64,000 nucleotides of DNA, from contig NZ_UWPE01000002.1 of the NCBI RefSeq assembly GCF_900604955.1, positions 124,001 to 188,000 of the forward strand, read 5' to 3'. The notes under the pieces are model-generated. The model did no database searches, was not told the DNA's origin, and saw only the letters and a list, made by a program, of their open reading frames with translations. Shown here piece after piece: positions 27,692 to 37,945 of the stretch; within the stretch, counting starts at the first letter, position 1; the number at the start of each line of letters is the position of its first letter. The DNA is from Neoactinobaculum massilliense (lineage in GTDB: Bacteria; Actinomycetota; Actinomycetes; Actinomycetales; Actinomycetaceae). The position numbers and the translations under genes were made by a program.

Positions 27692-28609
27692 ATGTGTCAC
27701 ATGACAGTATCCAATGTTGCAAGTGTTGGTTTTGGTGTAATCGGGCAGTCCTGGGCTCGACTGTTCCTGACGCATGGTCTGCATGTGACCGTATTTGATC
27801 CTCGCCCTGATCTGGCGGATGTTGTCGCGGCCACGGAGAAGGCGGCGGGCGTGCCCGCGGGCACGATCACTATCGCTCCCACCGCAGAGGCCGCCGCCAA
27901 GGACGCGGACTGGGTGCAGGAGGCGGGTCCGGAGAACGTGGATTGGAAGCGCGAGACGTTCGCCGCCATGCTCGGCGCGGCCCCGTCCACGGCCATCATC
28001 GCCACGTCGTCGTCTGCTATTCCAGCCACTCTGATTGCGAAGAATCTGGACGACGCCGGAGCGGCTCGCGTACTGGTCGGCCATCCGTTTAATCCGCCGC
28101 ACGTCATGCCGCTGGTTGAGGTGGTGCCGGGGGAGCGCACCTCCGAGGAGGCCACGAACGCGGCACTAGAGTTCTACCGCGCCGTTGGGAAGAGCCCCAT
28201 CCGTATTAATAAGGAAATCCCGGGCTTTGTGGGTAACCGGCTCCAGATTGCGATCATTCGCGAGGCAGTATCCCTGGTGCAGGCCGGCGTGATCACCGCC
28301 GAGGATCTCGACACCCTGGTAGAAACATCCATTGGTACGCGCTGGGCCGCCGTGGGTCCGTTCAAGGCATTCCATCTGGGCGGTGGGCCGCAGGGCCTCG
28401 CCCACCTGGTGGAGCATGTGCTGCGCAACCTTGATGAGATGGCCACGCCGCTTCCCTATGATTTCAGCGCCGAGGCAATGAAGCCGCTGCTTGATTCTGT
28501 CAACGACGCCTACGGCCTCCCGCCGAAGCCAGAAATCGCTGAGTTCCGTGACGCCGTCCAGGAGGCCACGCTCACGGCACGCGCCGAGGCAGCCAAGAAA
28601 CTGAAGTAG
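27692..28609 (+). CDS. 3-hydroxyacyl-CoA dehydrogenase-family NAD-dependent enzyme
   Basis: The 305-residue enzyme has an N-terminal Rossmann fold (VASVGFGVIGQSWARLF), the active-site strings TSSSAIPATLIAKNL and GHPFNPPHVMPLVEVV, and a C-terminal helical domain starting near EIPGFVGNRLQ. This pattern is that of carnitine dehydrogenase, L-gulonate dehydrogenase and 3-hydroxybutyryl-CoA dehydrogenase. The substrate is uncertain. ATG 27692 has AGGAG four bases upstream; ATG 27701 is an alternative. It reads against its neighbours and splits the DUF3566 gene from the tRNA pair, so it is probably an insertion into a conserved locus. Confidence 0.85.
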   Translation: MCHMTVSNVASVGFGVIGQSWARLFLTHGLHVTVFDPRPDLADVVAATEKAAGVPAGTITIAPTAEAAAKDADWVQEAGPENVDWKRETFAAMLGAAPSTAIIATSSSAIPATLIAKNLDDAGAARVLVGHPFNPPHVMPLVEVVPGERTSEEATNAALEFYRAVGKSPIRINKEIPGFVGNRLQIAIIREAVSLVQAGVITAEDLDTLVETSIGTRWAAVGPFKAFHLGGGPQGLAHLVEHVLRNLDEMATPLPYDFSAEAMKPLLDSVNDAYGLPPKPEIAEFRDAVQEATLTARAEAAKKLK

Positions 28610-28622
28610 TAACCACATACTG

Positions 28623-28652
28623 ATTGGGGGTGCGTGCAGACGCGCCCCCAAT
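28623..28652 (+). terminator. 13-bp hairpin after the 3-hydroxyacyl-CoA dehydrogenase gene
   Basis: The stem ATTGGGGGTGCGT pairs with ACGCGCCCCCAAT (one T-G pair) around a GCAG loop, followed by TTG. It is well placed to end the rightward gene and the leftward DUF3566 gene. Confidence 0.8.
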
Positions 28653-28718
28653 TTGTACCGGCTCACCGGAATATTTACTTGATGCCGGCCCAGCAGGATC
28701 GCCAAGGCCGGCATCGTA

Positions 28719-29168
28719 CTACTCGTCTGTGACGGTAATGTGCACGCCACCCACCAGGGAGGCAAACAGGTTGTAGATGAGGGCACCAAGCGCGGTGAGT
28801 GCGGTGAGTAGGACCACGTCAACAATGGCCACGATCACAGAGAAACTCACCCAGCGGCCGAACTGCAGATACTGACCCGCCTGAAGTAGTTGCGCGTTAT
28901 TGAGTGTCTCTAGCAGATCATTAATGGACGAGAACACGTGCATCCCATCCAGCACCAGCCACACCAGGATGGTGGCGATGATAAACATGAGCCCGAACGC
29001 CACGGACAGTAGGAACCCAAGCTTAAGCGCGGAGAGCGGATCAATCTTGGAGATAGTCATCCGAACGCGCCGAATGCCCACGGCCCGCTTCTGAGGCGGC
29101 TGCGGCACGCGCGTTTCGGGGCGGCGCGGCCCACTGGTGGCCCGCATGGGCGCAACGTCTTCGCTCAT
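28719..29168 (-). CDS. DUF3566 membrane protein
   Basis: The 149-residue protein has a Pro/Arg-rich cytosolic N-terminus, then RRVRMTISKIDPLSALKLGF, a first helix (about 52-76), an amphipathic loop and a second helix (about 105-130) ending NLFASLVGGVHITVTDE. This is the DUF3566 pattern of proteins encoded just downstream of gyrA in actinobacteria. ATG 29168 has GGAAAGGAC upstream; a longer frame to 29303 has no such site. It is probably cotranscribed with gyrA. Function unknown. Confidence 0.9.
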   Translation of the reverse strand: MSEDVAPMRATSGPRRPETRVPQPPQKRAVGIRRVRMTISKIDPLSALKLGFLLSVAFGLMFIIATILVWLVLDGMHVFSSINDLLETLNNAQLLQAGQYLQFGRWVSFSVIVAIVDVVLLTALTALGALIYNLFASLVGGVHITVTDE

Positions 29169-29348
29169 TGTGTGTCCTTTCCGGTCAGACCGTTTAAGCC
29201 TATCGCGCAGAACGCTCTCCGGCCGCCCGCCACACGTGATCACACAGCCATTCTTCAGTGGCGACGACGCCGTCCGCCCCGCCCGCTTCGCTTCTCGCGG
29301 CAACGGAAAGCCTCAGTCGGGCGCCCATCCCGAGCGCCCGGCACCCGG

Positions 29349-31967
29349 CTACTCCGCGCTGTTTGCCTCCGCATCCGCGGCACTGTCGGCTTCAGCGGTG
29401 CCCGCCTCGGCATTCTCCACGCTGGCTTCCGCGGTGCCCGCTGCGTCAACCTCGGCTTCTGCACCGGCCTCCGCATCCGCCTCGGCCTCGATGGCCGCCT
29501 CCGTATTAACGGCCACGTCCACGATGTAATCGCCGTCGGCCGGGCGTACAAAGGTGACACCCTGCGTATTACGCCCGGTGGTGTTCACTTCGGCCACGTT
29601 GGTGCGCATCACCTTGCCGGAATTCATCACCACCATGATTTCCTGATCGCCCTCGGTGACCAGCGCACTCACCAGCTTGCCGCGCTCCTCGGTCAACTTG
29701 GCAACCTTGATGCCCAGTCCGCCGCGGCCCTGCCGGCGATACTCCGCCTCCGGCGTGCGCTTGGCGAAACCATGCTCGGTCACCACAAACACGTCTGTCC
29801 CGGGCTTCACCACGTCCATGGACAGCAGGCAATCATCCCCACGGAACTTCATGCCCGTCACCCCGGAGGTGGCGCGCCCGGTGGGACGCAACGCGTCGTC
29901 GTCGGCGGTGAAGCGGAGTGACATGCCGTCCCGGCTTACCAACAGGAGATCGTCCTCAGCGTTGACCAGCCGGGCGGACACCACTTCATCCGTGGTGCCA
30001 TCCGGAAGTTCGCGCAGCTTGATGGCAATGAGGCCTCCCGAGCGCGGCGAGTCAAAGTCGGCCAGCCGCGTCTTCTTTACCAGACCGCTCTTTGTGGCAA
30101 GTACCAGGTAATCGGCGTCGTTGTAGGAGGAGATGGAGATGTGGCCGGTGGGGCGCTCACCCGGTTGGAAGACCATAAAGTTCGCCACGTGCTGACCCTT
30201 GGACTCGCGCGAACCCTCGGGGATCTCGTAGCCCTTGGAACGATAGACGCGCCCCTGATTGGTGAATACCAGCTGCCAATCATGGGTGGAGGCGATCACC
30301 AGCTGGTCGATCGCATCATCCGCGCGCAGCGAGGCACCCTTGATGCCCTTTCCGCCGCGGTGCTGCGAACGATATTCGGATACCTTCGTGCGCTTGATGA
30401 ACCCGGACGTGGTGATGGTGATAACCACGTTTTCCTCCGGGATAAGATCCTCCACGCTCATCTCACCGTCATAGGGGAGGATCTGCGTCCGGCGCTCATC
30501 CCCGTACTTATCGGTGATCTCCTGGAGTTCGTCGGCGATGATGCCGCGCTGGCGGTCCTCCGAGCCCAGAATGGCCCGATAATCATCGGTGAGCGCCTTC
30601 TTTTCGTTGTACTCATCGGTGATTTTCTGCCGTTCCAGGGCTGCCAGGCGGCGCAGCTGCATCTCCAGAATGGCATTGGCCTGGTCCTCGTCAATATCCA
30701 GCAGCGCCATGAGGCCGGTGCGCGCCACATCCACCGTCGCGGAGGCGCGGATGAGAGCAATGACCTCCTCCATCGCGTCCAGCGCCTTGAGATAGCCCTC
30801 GAGAATGTGCATGCGCCGGAGTGCTTCGGCCAGCCGGTAGTTGGTGCGCCGCCGAATCACGTTCATCTGGTGATCCACCCAGTGCCGCACAAAGCCGTCC
30901 AGCGAGAGCGTGCGCGGTACGCCGTCCACCAGCGCCAGCATGTTGGCCGGGAAGTTGTTCTGAAGTTGCGTGTGCTTGTAGAGGTTGTTGAGGACCACCT
31001 TGGGCACAGCGTCCTTTTTGAGGACGACGACGATGCGCTGCCCGGCCCGCCCCGAGGTTTCGTCACGAATATCCGCGATACCGGAGAGGCGGCCGTCCTT
31101 GACGCCCTCCACCATGCGGTCGAGGAGCCGGTCCGGGTTGACCTGGTAGGGGAGATCCCCAATCACCAGGCAGGTGCGCCCATTAATCTCATCCACTTCC
31201 ACGTTGGCGCGCTGCACAATGGATCCATGCCCGGTCCGGTACATGTCCTCAATGCCCTTGGTACCCAGGATGGTGGCACCGGAGGGGAAATCCGGCCCCT
31301 TAATGCGAAGCATGAGTTCGCCCAGTAGTTCTTCACGGGACGCATCGGGATGCTTGAGGTACCACTGCACGCCGTCATTGACCTCACGCAGGTTGTGCGT
31401 GGGAATACGCGTGGCCATACCCACCGCGATGCCCTCGGAACCGTTGACCAGGAGATTGGGGAAACGCGCGGGGAGCACCGTGGGCTCCTGGAGGGAGCCG
31501 TCATAGTTCGGCTCGAAGTCCACCGTGTCCTCTTTAATGTCCCGCACCATTTCCATGGCGAGCGGGGCCATGCGGGCCTCCGTGTATCGGGGTGCCGCCG
31601 GCCCGAGATCTCCGGGGGTGCCGAAGTTGCCCTGCCCGGCCACCAGCGGATACCGCATGTTCCACGGCTGCGCCAGGCGCGCCATTGTGTCATAGATGGC
31701 GGCGTCGCCGTGTGGGTGATAGTGCCCCATCACGTCGCCCACGATCTTGGCGGATTTGGAGAAGGAGTTATCCGGGCGGTACCCGCCGTCATACATTGCG
31801 TAGATGACGCGGCGGTGCACCGGCTTCAAGCCATCACGCACGTCGGGGAGGGCACGCCCCACAATCACCGACATTGCGTAGTCCAGGTAGGACGTCTCCA
31901 TCTCGCGCTGGAGATCTACCTCCGTAATTTCGCCGCCGTTATAAACCTCGGCGTCCTGTTCTGCCAT
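29349..31967 (-). CDS. gyrA: DNA gyrase subunit A
   Basis: The 872-residue protein cuts and rejoins DNA as part of the A2B2 gyrase. The catalytic Tyr lies in RYTEAR, and the quinolone-site segment is [10 protein letters not shown] (residues 84-93). Ala89 and Asp93 correspond to Ser83 and Asp87 of Escherichia coli. The six-bladed C-terminal domain contains the GyrA-box-like string [10 protein letters not shown] (near residue 540). A 50-residue Ala/Glu/Asp-rich tail is added at the end. ATG 31967 has GAGGAAGA upstream. It is preceded by gyrB at 158 bases and followed by the DUF3566 gene. Confidence 0.97.
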   Translation of the reverse strand: MAEQDAEVYNGGEITEVDLQREMETSYLDYAMSVIVGRALPDVRDGLKPVHRRVIYAMYDGGYRPDNSFSKSAKIVGDVMGHYHPHGDAAIYDTMARLAQPWNMRYPLVAGQGNFGTPGDLGPAAPRYTEARMAPLAMEMVRDIKEDTVDFEPNYDGSLQEPTVLPARFPNLLVNGSEGIAVGMATRIPTHNLREVNDGVQWYLKHPDASREELLGELMLRIKGPDFPSGATILGTKGIEDMYRTGHGSIVQRANVEVDEINGRTCLVIGDLPYQVNPDRLLDRMVEGVKDGRLSGIADIRDETSGRAGQRIVVVLKKDAVPKVVLNNLYKHTQLQNNFPANMLALVDGVPRTLSLDGFVRHWVDHQMNVIRRRTNYRLAEALRRMHILEGYLKALDAMEEVIALIRASATVDVARTGLMALLDIDEDQANAILEMQLRRLAALERQKITDEYNEKKALTDDYRAILGSEDRQRGIIADELQEITDKYGDERRTQILPYDGEMSVEDLIPEENVVITITTSGFIKRTKVSEYRSQHRGGKGIKGASLRADDAIDQLVIASTHDWQLVFTNQGRVYRSKGYEIPEGSRESKGQHVANFMVFQPGERPTGHISISSYNDADYLVLATKSGLVKKTRLADFDSPRSGGLIAIKLRELPDGTTDEVVSARLVNAEDDLLLVSRDGMSLRFTADDDALRPTGRATSGVTGMKFRGDDCLLSMDVVKPGTDVFVVTEHGFAKRTPEAEYRRQGRGGLGIKVAKLTEERGKLVSALVTEGDQEIMVVMNSGKVMRTNVAEVNTTGRNTQGVTFVRPADGDYIVDVAVNTEAAIEAEADAEAGAEAEVDAAGTAEASVENAEAGTAEADSAADAEANSAE

Positions 31968-32125
31968 TCTTCCTCAATCCCTCGCGTCCCACGGTTGGGG
32001 CCGCCGGCCCCGTTCCTCGTCTCGTTCCAGCTCACCGAAGCATCCGGCTATTCGAAGCCCGGGAGTGCCACCCGGAGTTCGGCCCGCCAGCAGGGCTCGC
32101 CGCTTCGGCGTCGTCCCTCGCGTCC

Positions 32126-34276
32126 TTAAATGTCCAAGAACCGTACGTCATGTGCGTTGCGCTGGATGAAACCACGCCGAGCATCGACGTCCTCACCCAT
32201 GAGCACGGAGAACGTTTCATCCGTGGCCGCAGCTTCGCCGATAGACACCTGCTTGAGCGTGCGATTATCCGGATTCATCGTGGTGTCCCACAGCTCCTCC
32301 GGGTTCATCTCACCCAGGCCCTTGTAGCGCTGGATGCGCTGCGTTTCCTCCTTCGGCAGGCGCCATCCCTTTTCTTTGCCCTCCGCTAGCACCTCATCAC
32401 GCTCACGGTCCGAGAACACGTAGGAGTGCGGCGCGTTCGTCCACTTGATGCGGTAGAGCGGCGGCATGGCCAGGTATACGTGGCCGGCCTCAATGAGCGG
32501 ACGCATGTAGCGGTAGACCAGCGTGAGCAGCAGCGTGGAAATGTGGGCGCCGTCCACGTCCGCATCCGCCATGAAGATGATCTTGTAGTAGCGCAGCTTG
32601 GCCATATCGAATTCGTCGCCAATGCCGGTGCCAAACGCGGTGATCAGGCCCTGAATGGTGTCCGAGGAGAGCGCCCGGTCCAGCCGCGCCTTCTCCACGT
32701 TGAGGATCTTGCCGCGAATCGGCATGATCGCCTGGTGCATGGGATCGCGTCCGTTCACCGCGGAGCCGCCGGCGGAATCACCCTCCACGATGAATACTTC
32801 GCATTCCTCCGGATTATTGGAGGTGCAGTCCTTCAGCTTTCCCGGCATGGACGCGGATTCCAGTACCGTCTTGCGGCGGGTGGCCTCACGCGCCTTGCGG
32901 GCGGCGTTGCGGGCGGCGAATGCCTGGTCGGCTTTGCGAATGATTGCCTTCGCGTCATTCGGGTGCGCGTCCATCCAGTCCGTCAGGTAGGCGTACATCT
33001 GCTGCTGCACGAAGGTGCGCGCCTCCGTGTTACCCAGCTTCGTCTTGGTCTGGCCCTCGAACTGCGGGTTGCCCAGCTTCACGGAGATGACGGCGGTGAG
33101 CCCCTCGCGAATATCCTCACCGCTCAGGTTCGGATCCTTATCGCGAATCAGATTGTGATCACGTGCGTACTTGTTGACCACGGACGTGAGGGCAGAGCGG
33201 AAGCCCTCCTCATGGGTACCGCCCTCCGTGGTGTTGATGGTGTTGGCGAAGGTGTAGATGGATTCCGTATAGGACTCCGTCCACTGCATCGCCACCTCCA
33301 CCTCGATCTGCTTTTCGGCATCCTCCGCCTCGAAGTAGATGACGTCATCGTTGACCGTGTCCGAGCGCTTGGTGGTGTTGAGGAACTTGACGTAGTCCAG
33401 CAGACCGCCGGAATACACGTAGCTGATTTCCGGCCCGTTTTCGACGACGCCGTCACCGGTCACCTCGTCGCCTTCCGGGGTGGCACCCTCGCGTTCGTCA
33501 CGGAGGGTAATCCGGAGGTTCTTGTTGAGGAAGGCCATCTGGTGGAAGCGCTTGCGCAGTGTTTCAAAATCGTAGTGGGTGGTTTCGAAGATATTCGGGT
33601 TAGCCCAGAACGTTTGCGTGGTGCCGGTTTCCGTGGTGGCCTCGCCACGTTCGAGCGGCCCCACGGGCACGCCATTTTCGAAAGCAATGCGCCACACGTA
33701 GCCGTCGCGCCGTACTTCCGTTTCCATGCGGGTGGACAGTGCGTTCACCACGGACACGCCGACGCCGTGGAGGCCACCCGATACCGCGTAGCCGCCCTGC
33801 CCGAACTTTCCGCCGGCATGCAGCACCGTCATCACTACCTCGACGGCCGGGCGATGCTCGGTGGGATGCTCATCCACGGGGATGCCACGGCCGTTATCGG
33901 TGACCGTCACACCACCATCCCGGCGTAGCGTCACTTCAATGTGCGTGGCGAAACCGGCCAGCGCCTCATCAACCGAGTTGTCCACTACCTCGTAGACCAG
34001 GTGGTGGAGGCCGCGTTCACCGGTGGAGCCGATGTACATGCCCGGGCGTTTACGGACGGCTTCCAAGCCCTCCAGCACGGTGATATTTGAGGCGTCGTAC
34101 TCCTGATCCTTCGCCACCCGGCCTACCTGGCGCTCGCCCGGGTGATCGGCCATAACCACGTGCTCATCGGCCGCGGGGCCTCCCGTCACCGTGGCATCCG
34201 CACTGGATACTGCGTCCGGCTGCCCGGAGGCCTCCGGCGTATTTTTGGCCGCATTGATATTCTCAGAATCCGACAC
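32126..34276 (-). CDS. gyrB: DNA gyrase subunit B
   Basis: The 716-residue subunit has the GHKL ATPase domain with the ATP-binding strings [22 protein letters not shown] and [14 protein letters not shown], and the TOPRIM domain with EGDSAGGSA and [11 protein letters not shown]. The N-terminus has a 58-residue Asp/Ala-rich extension before [28 protein letters not shown] 34276 is chosen because AGGAG lies nine bases upstream; TTG 34282 has only three bases of spacing. An 18-bp palindrome lies in the upstream region. It is followed by gyrA. Confidence 0.96.
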   Translation of the reverse strand: MSDSENINAAKNTPEASGQPDAVSSADATVTGGPAADEHVVMADHPGERQVGRVAKDQEYDASNITVLEGLEAVRKRPGMYIGSTGERGLHHLVYEVVDNSVDEALAGFATHIEVTLRRDGGVTVTDNGRGIPVDEHPTEHRPAVEVVMTVLHAGGKFGQGGYAVSGGLHGVGVSVVNALSTRMETEVRRDGYVWRIAFENGVPVGPLERGEATTETGTTQTFWANPNIFETTHYDFETLRKRFHQMAFLNKNLRITLRDEREGATPEGDEVTGDGVVENGPEISYVYSGGLLDYVKFLNTTKRSDTVNDDVIYFEAEDAEKQIEVEVAMQWTESYTESIYTFANTINTTEGGTHEEGFRSALTSVVNKYARDHNLIRDKDPNLSGEDIREGLTAVISVKLGNPQFEGQTKTKLGNTEARTFVQQQMYAYLTDWMDAHPNDAKAIIRKADQAFAARNAARKAREATRRKTVLESASMPGKLKDCTSNNPEECEVFIVEGDSAGGSAVNGRDPMHQAIMPIRGKILNVEKARLDRALSSDTIQGLITAFGTGIGDEFDMAKLRYYKIIFMADADVDGAHISTLLLTLVYRYMRPLIEAGHVYLAMPPLYRIKWTNAPHSYVFSDRERDEVLAEGKEKGWRLPKEETQRIQRYKGLGEMNPEELWDTTMNPDNRTLKQVSIGEAAATDETFSVLMGEDVDARRGFIQRNAHDVRFLDI

Positions 34277-34349
34277 GCTCAAGTACTCCTCATTCCACGG
34301 CCCGCCCGAATGCTTCGCTAGTTGCCCGCTAGAGCCGCGATGGACTTCA

Positions 34350-34367
34350 GTGGTAGGTACCTACCAC
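34350..34367. promoter_or_regulatory. 18-bp perfect palindrome at the gyrB promoter
   Basis: GTGGTAGGTACCTACCAC is perfectly self-complementary and lies 74-91 bases upstream of gyrB. On the minus strand it sits just after a possible -10 TAGTTT (34368-34373) with a -35 TTGCGC at 16 bases; another -10 TAGAAT lies a little further upstream. This is a classic operator position. No regulator is identified. Confidence 0.55.
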
Positions 34368-34462
34368 AAACTAACCATCATTCATTCTAGCGCAAAATGG
34401 CTACATTTTCAGCTAGATACCGCCATTTCCCGGGCCCTCATGATATGAGAATTATCGCCGCG

Positions 34463-35065
34463 TTACCCGTAGGTATCTCGCGGACCGCGGCTGGGCACAG
34501 AAAACAGCCCGTGCTTCCACGAGCGTTGATCGGGTCCCTTCACCACAATCTGCTGCACCGTATCCTCGCCCACTTCTTCGCGCAGTCGCCCCTCCAGGGT
34601 GGCCAGCAGCGCCTCGATCTGCACCTTCCACGAGGTAGAGGAGGTACGCAGGGTGAGCACGTGGTCCGCAAAGGATTCCACCCTGCAGTTTCTGGCCACG
34701 TTCGGCCCCACAATCTCCGGCCAGCGCGCACTCACGCTCGCCATGTCTAGGTTCTGCCCCCACCCACGGTCACGCACCACCCGCTCCAGCAGCATCCGCA
34801 GCGGATGAGGATCCCGGCTGGAAGGGCGCGGCCCGGAACCAACGTCACCCCACCCCGGACCGGGGGATACGACGTCGTCGCCCAGAGGTTCCGCATCCGC
34901 GCGTTCCTGCTCCAAGCGCCGTACGGCTTCGCCGGCCGAGGGGCGCCGCGTGCGAATATCGCCACGCCGGAACGCCGCTTCACGCTGCATGTCGAGAAGA
35001 CGAAGCGGCAGAATGTCACCGTTCTTGCGCGCTGCCTCAAGGCGCGCCTGCTCGATTTTACTCAT
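34463..35065 (-). CDS. dciA: DciA-type protein (DUF721)
   Basis: The 200-residue protein has a disordered N-half and a C-terminal DUF721 domain starting near DMASVSARWPEIVGPNVARN, with LTLRTSSTSWKVQIEALLATLEGRL. DUF721 (DciA) proteins help to load the replicative helicase. ATG 35065 overlaps the recF stop by eight bases, so it is in the dnaN-recF-dciA operon. A longer frame to 35080 lies wholly inside recF. The placement between recF and gyrB is the usual one in actinobacteria. Confidence 0.92.
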   Translation of the reverse strand: MSKIEQARLEAARKNGDILPLRLLDMQREAAFRRGDIRTRRPSAGEAVRRLEQERADAEPLGDDVVSPGPGWGDVGSGPRPSSRDPHPLRMLLERVVRDRGWGQNLDMASVSARWPEIVGPNVARNCRVESFADHVLTLRTSSTSWKVQIEALLATLEGRLREEVGEDTVQQIVVKGPDQRSWKHGLFSVPSRGPRDTYG

Positions 35066-36350
35066 TGCGCGCGTCCTCATTACCCAGCGGCGTCACCGTG
35101 CCGGAGCGCACCAGGAAGCGATCTCCGCTGAGTTCGGCGGGCAGATCATCGCCAACAGCCTGGGTGACCAGCACCTGGTCGGCCTCGCGCACCAGGTGGG
35201 CAAGGCGCTGGCGCCGGCGCGCGTCCAGCTCGGCGAACACATCATCAAGAATGAGAATGGGCTCGCTGCCACCCGCCCACTGTCCGGAGGCATCCGTGCG
35301 TAGTAGCTGCCAGGAGGCCAGCCGCAATGCGAGCGCGAAACTCCACGATTCGCCGTGGGAGGCGTAGCCCTTCGCGGGCAGGCTGCCGAGCGCAAGCCGC
35401 AGTTCATCGCGGTGGGGACCCACCAGGTTGACGCCGCGCGTCACCTCGTCTTCACGCCGCTCGGTGAGCAGGTTGGCAATGCGCTGTTCGCAGGCAGCGG
35501 CATCTTCAAGTTCACGCTCGTGTGCGGCAATGAGCGCCACCGGACCGGCCTGAGAATCCGAGTCCGAGGCAGCGAGATGTGCGGCGTCGTCATCCCAATC
35601 GGGATCACCGGCGATCGCCTCCGGAGCCGGTAGCGTAAATGCCCCCCGATCGGTATTCGCCGCGTAGTCAATGCGCGCGCGGGCGCTATTGCCACTCACC
35701 AGCGCGTAATAGTGCCGTACAAAGGGGCGCAGGCCGGCCACAATGCGCGAACGAGCCGACACAATCTGACCCCCCAGGTGCGCAAGCTGCTGATCCCACA
35801 CCTCCAGTGCCGCAAAATCTAGCCGCGCCCCGCGCCGCCGTGCCTTCTGCATGGACTTAAGGAGGGCGCCCCGCTGGCGCAGCACGCGGTCATACTCGGA
35901 TTTGACACCGGCCAGACGGGGACGCAACTGCACCATGATCCCGTCCAGGAAGGCGCGCCTCCCCGCGGGATCCCCGCGTACCAGGTCCAGATCCTCCGGG
36001 GAAAAGAGCACCGTACGCACGATCCCCAGAATTTCCGCTGGCCGCGCGTGCCCGCGGTTGATACGGGCACGATTGGCACGCCCGGCGAAAATCTCCACCT
36101 CCACGGTGGTGGCAGACCCTCCCGTAACCACGCGAGCCTGCACCACCGCCGCCTGAGCTCCCTGGCGAATTAACGCCGAATCGCTGGAGACGCGGTGCGA
36201 ACCCAACGTTGCCAGGTAATCCACGGCCTCCACGATGTTTGTTTTGCCCTGCCCGTTTTCACCGATAAACGTGGTGATACCGGGATGAAGCTGGAGAATT
36301 TCGCGGTGGTAATTGCGAAAATCAGTGAGCGCCAGGTTGGAAACGTACAT
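35058..36350 (-). CDS. recF: DNA replication and repair protein RecF
   Basis: The 430-residue SMC-like ATPase loads RecA at gaps. Walker A reads GENGQGKTNIVEAV, and the C-terminal ATPase motif is ILILDDVFAELDARRRQRL. The N-terminus MYVSNLALTDFRNY is typical. ATG 36350 starts two bases after the dnaN stop. Its 3' end overlaps dciA. The middle section is a little longer than in Escherichia coli, as is common in actinobacteria. Confidence 0.96.
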   Translation of the reverse strand: MYVSNLALTDFRNYHREILQLHPGITTFIGENGQGKTNIVEAVDYLATLGSHRVSSDSALIRQGAQAAVVQARVVTGGSATTVEVEIFAGRANRARINRGHARPAEILGIVRTVLFSPEDLDLVRGDPAGRRAFLDGIMVQLRPRLAGVKSEYDRVLRQRGALLKSMQKARRRGARLDFAALEVWDQQLAHLGGQIVSARSRIVAGLRPFVRHYYALVSGNSARARIDYAANTDRGAFTLPAPEAIAGDPDWDDDAAHLAASDSDSQAGPVALIAAHERELEDAAACEQRIANLLTERREDEVTRGVNLVGPHRDELRLALGSLPAKGYASHGESWSFALALRLASWQLLRTDASGQWAGGSEPILILDDVFAELDARRRQRLAHLVREADQVLVTQAVGDDLPAELSGDRFLVRSGTVTPLGNEDARNE

Positions 36351-36352
36351 CC

Positions 36353-37483
36353 TTATGCGTAGGTGCGAATGGGCATAAGGAGGAGCCGGAACGCCTGCGA
36401 ATCCTCGCCTTCCTCCTCGCTTTGTCCAGTGATGATGGCCGGCTTTGTGGGGTGGGTGAAGGAGAGACGCACGTAGTCTGAGGTGAGCGCGCCAAAACCT
36501 GTTTTCAAAAAGTCCGGATTGAACGCCATGGTGATGGGCTCCCCGGTGAGGTGGGCCTGCAGAGCCTCCGACGTCTGCGCGTTCTCGTCATGACCCGCGG
36601 TCAGTACCAGGCTCTCATCCTCAAGCGATAGCCGCACGGCGGAGTTACGCTCCACCACCAGGCTGGCGCGCTTGAGGGCATCAAGCACATCGTGTCGGTT
36701 CATGACGGCATAGCCGGTGCTTTCCTTGGGGAATAGACCGCGCACCTGCGGGTAGTCCCCGTCAATAAGCCGCGCCACGCTGGTACGCCCGGCCGCCTCA
36801 AAACCAATGAGGCCGGTACGCCCGCCGGAATCGATCGTCATGCGCACATCCCCCACGGATCCCAGTCCCTTAGAAATATCCGCAAGGCGTCCGGCGTGCA
36901 CTAGAACGCGCGCCTTGAAGTCTGGCTGCTCCGGCTTCCACGTCAGGTCCACCACCGCGAGGCGGTAGCGGTCCGTGGCCATGAGTGAAATGTGCTCGCC
37001 CTCAATCTCCATGCACACGGACACCAGCAGCGGCAGCGTGTCGTCACGCGATGCGGCTGTCACCACCTGAGAAACAGCCTGCTTCCATTCGGCGCCATCC
37101 ACGATGCCGGATACGCCGCCCAATTCCGGCTGGTCCGGATAGTCAGCCAACTCCATGGACTGCATGGACATGCGGGATGTACCGCAGGTGAGTTCCAGCT
37201 TCGGACCGTTCGTGGTGAGGTCCACCGGTTTGTTGGGGAGCGCGCTGACAAAACTGGCAAGTAGGTGGCCGTTCACCAGGATTTCTCCCGGTTCATCGAC
37301 GGCTGCCTCGATGGAGGCCGTCGATGACATTTCCGGATCATATGCGCCCAGGGTCACTGCGCCGTCACTGGTCGCCTGCAATTTCATGCCCGCCAGGATT
37401 GGCAGAGCTGGACGCGGCGGGATGGTGTGCGCAGTCCAGTTCACCGCATCCGCGAAAACATCATGTTCAATCCGCAGCTTCAC
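36353..37483 (-). CDS. dnaN: DNA polymerase III sliding clamp (beta subunit)
   Basis: The 376-residue clamp has three similar domains; recognisable strings are RPALPILAGM, ATDRYRLAVV and the C-terminal LLMPIRTYA. GTG 37483 has GGGAGG about nine bases upstream; a longer frame to 37510 begins before it. The gap to dnaA (791 bases) holds an array of DnaA boxes, the usual place for oriC in actinobacteria. recF follows after two bases. Confidence 0.96.
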   Translation of the reverse strand: MKLRIEHDVFADAVNWTAHTIPPRPALPILAGMKLQATSDGAVTLGAYDPEMSSTASIEAAVDEPGEILVNGHLLASFVSALPNKPVDLTTNGPKLELTCGTSRMSMQSMELADYPDQPELGGVSGIVDGAEWKQAVSQVVTAASRDDTLPLLVSVCMEIEGEHISLMATDRYRLAVVDLTWKPEQPDFKARVLVHAGRLADISKGLGSVGDVRMTIDSGGRTGLIGFEAAGRTSVARLIDGDYPQVRGLFPKESTGYAVMNRHDVLDALKRASLVVERNSAVRLSLEDESLVLTAGHDENAQTSEALQAHLTGEPITMAFNPDFLKTGFGALTSDYVRLSFTHPTKPAIITGQSEEEGEDSQAFRLLLMPIRTYA

Positions 37484-37603
37484 AGCCTTCGGCCTCCCTC
37501 GTAATGACAACTGCCCTCACTTTACGCGAGAGCCTCGCTTACCGCTGCTGGCTGTGAAGTGTTCGGTCATTTCGCCACCTGTGCACCGAGTTCTACGTGC
37601 GTT

Positions 37604-37632
37604 TTTGTAATTACGTTGCGTGTAATTACAAA
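37604..37632. promoter_or_regulatory. AT-rich inverted repeat upstream of dnaN
   Basis: Two 11-base arms TTTGTAATTAC and GTAATTACAAA with a 7-base spacer lie about 120 bases upstream of dnaN. A related but shorter GAATTACA/TGTAATTC hairpin follows the DnaA-box pair at 15264-15283. It could be an operator or part of the origin's unwinding zone. Confidence 0.45.
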
Positions 37633-37746
37633 GCTTGTCATTCAGTGTGAGCGCGGTGGCCCGGTTCGACGTCGGCGTCCGCGAGCAGTGCAGGTGCCGC
37701 CCGGACGTCATTGGTTGAGTAGTTATGTAGTAGTGGTAGTAGGTGC

Positions 37747-37945
37747 TGTGGACCCTGTGGATTCTTGTTCTAATCGGCTCCGGCAAGCCAAGAAGTCCTG
37801 TGGATGAACCTGTGGATGGAGCCGTGGATGATTTTCGCCTTCTGTGCATGAAACATTTTGCTCTTTTGGTGATCCACCGCGGAAAACTGACTGTCCGCAA
37901 GATTTCGATAATCTTCCACAGGCAATCCACCGTCCCTGTGGATAA
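37747..37945. other. oriC candidate: DnaA-box array between dnaN and dnaA
   Basis: The stretch holds one perfect box on the minus strand (37937-37945, TTATCCACA) and at least eight near-matches. Minus-strand ones are at 37747, 37756, 37799, 37811 and 37823; plus-strand ones are at 37870, 37912 and 37923. The three at 37799, 37811 and 37823 have an exact 12-base period. The gap between dnaA and dnaN is the known oriC site in Mycobacterium and Streptomyces. The remaining sequence, 37950-38274, holds a 15-base tandem repeat (CCGGACAA-TTGCC, 38009-38038) and no gene. Confidence 0.75.

Noticed and set aside
30141-31328. Long plus-strand frame opposite gyrA
   Set aside because: It reads as Arg/His/Leu-rich random sequence on the complement of a certain gene.
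32426-33928. A 500-codon plus-strand open frame opposite gyrB
   Set aside because: gyrB on the minus strand is certain, and the opposite frame is Arg/His/Gly-rich with no domain. It is an antisense shadow of a GC-rich gene.
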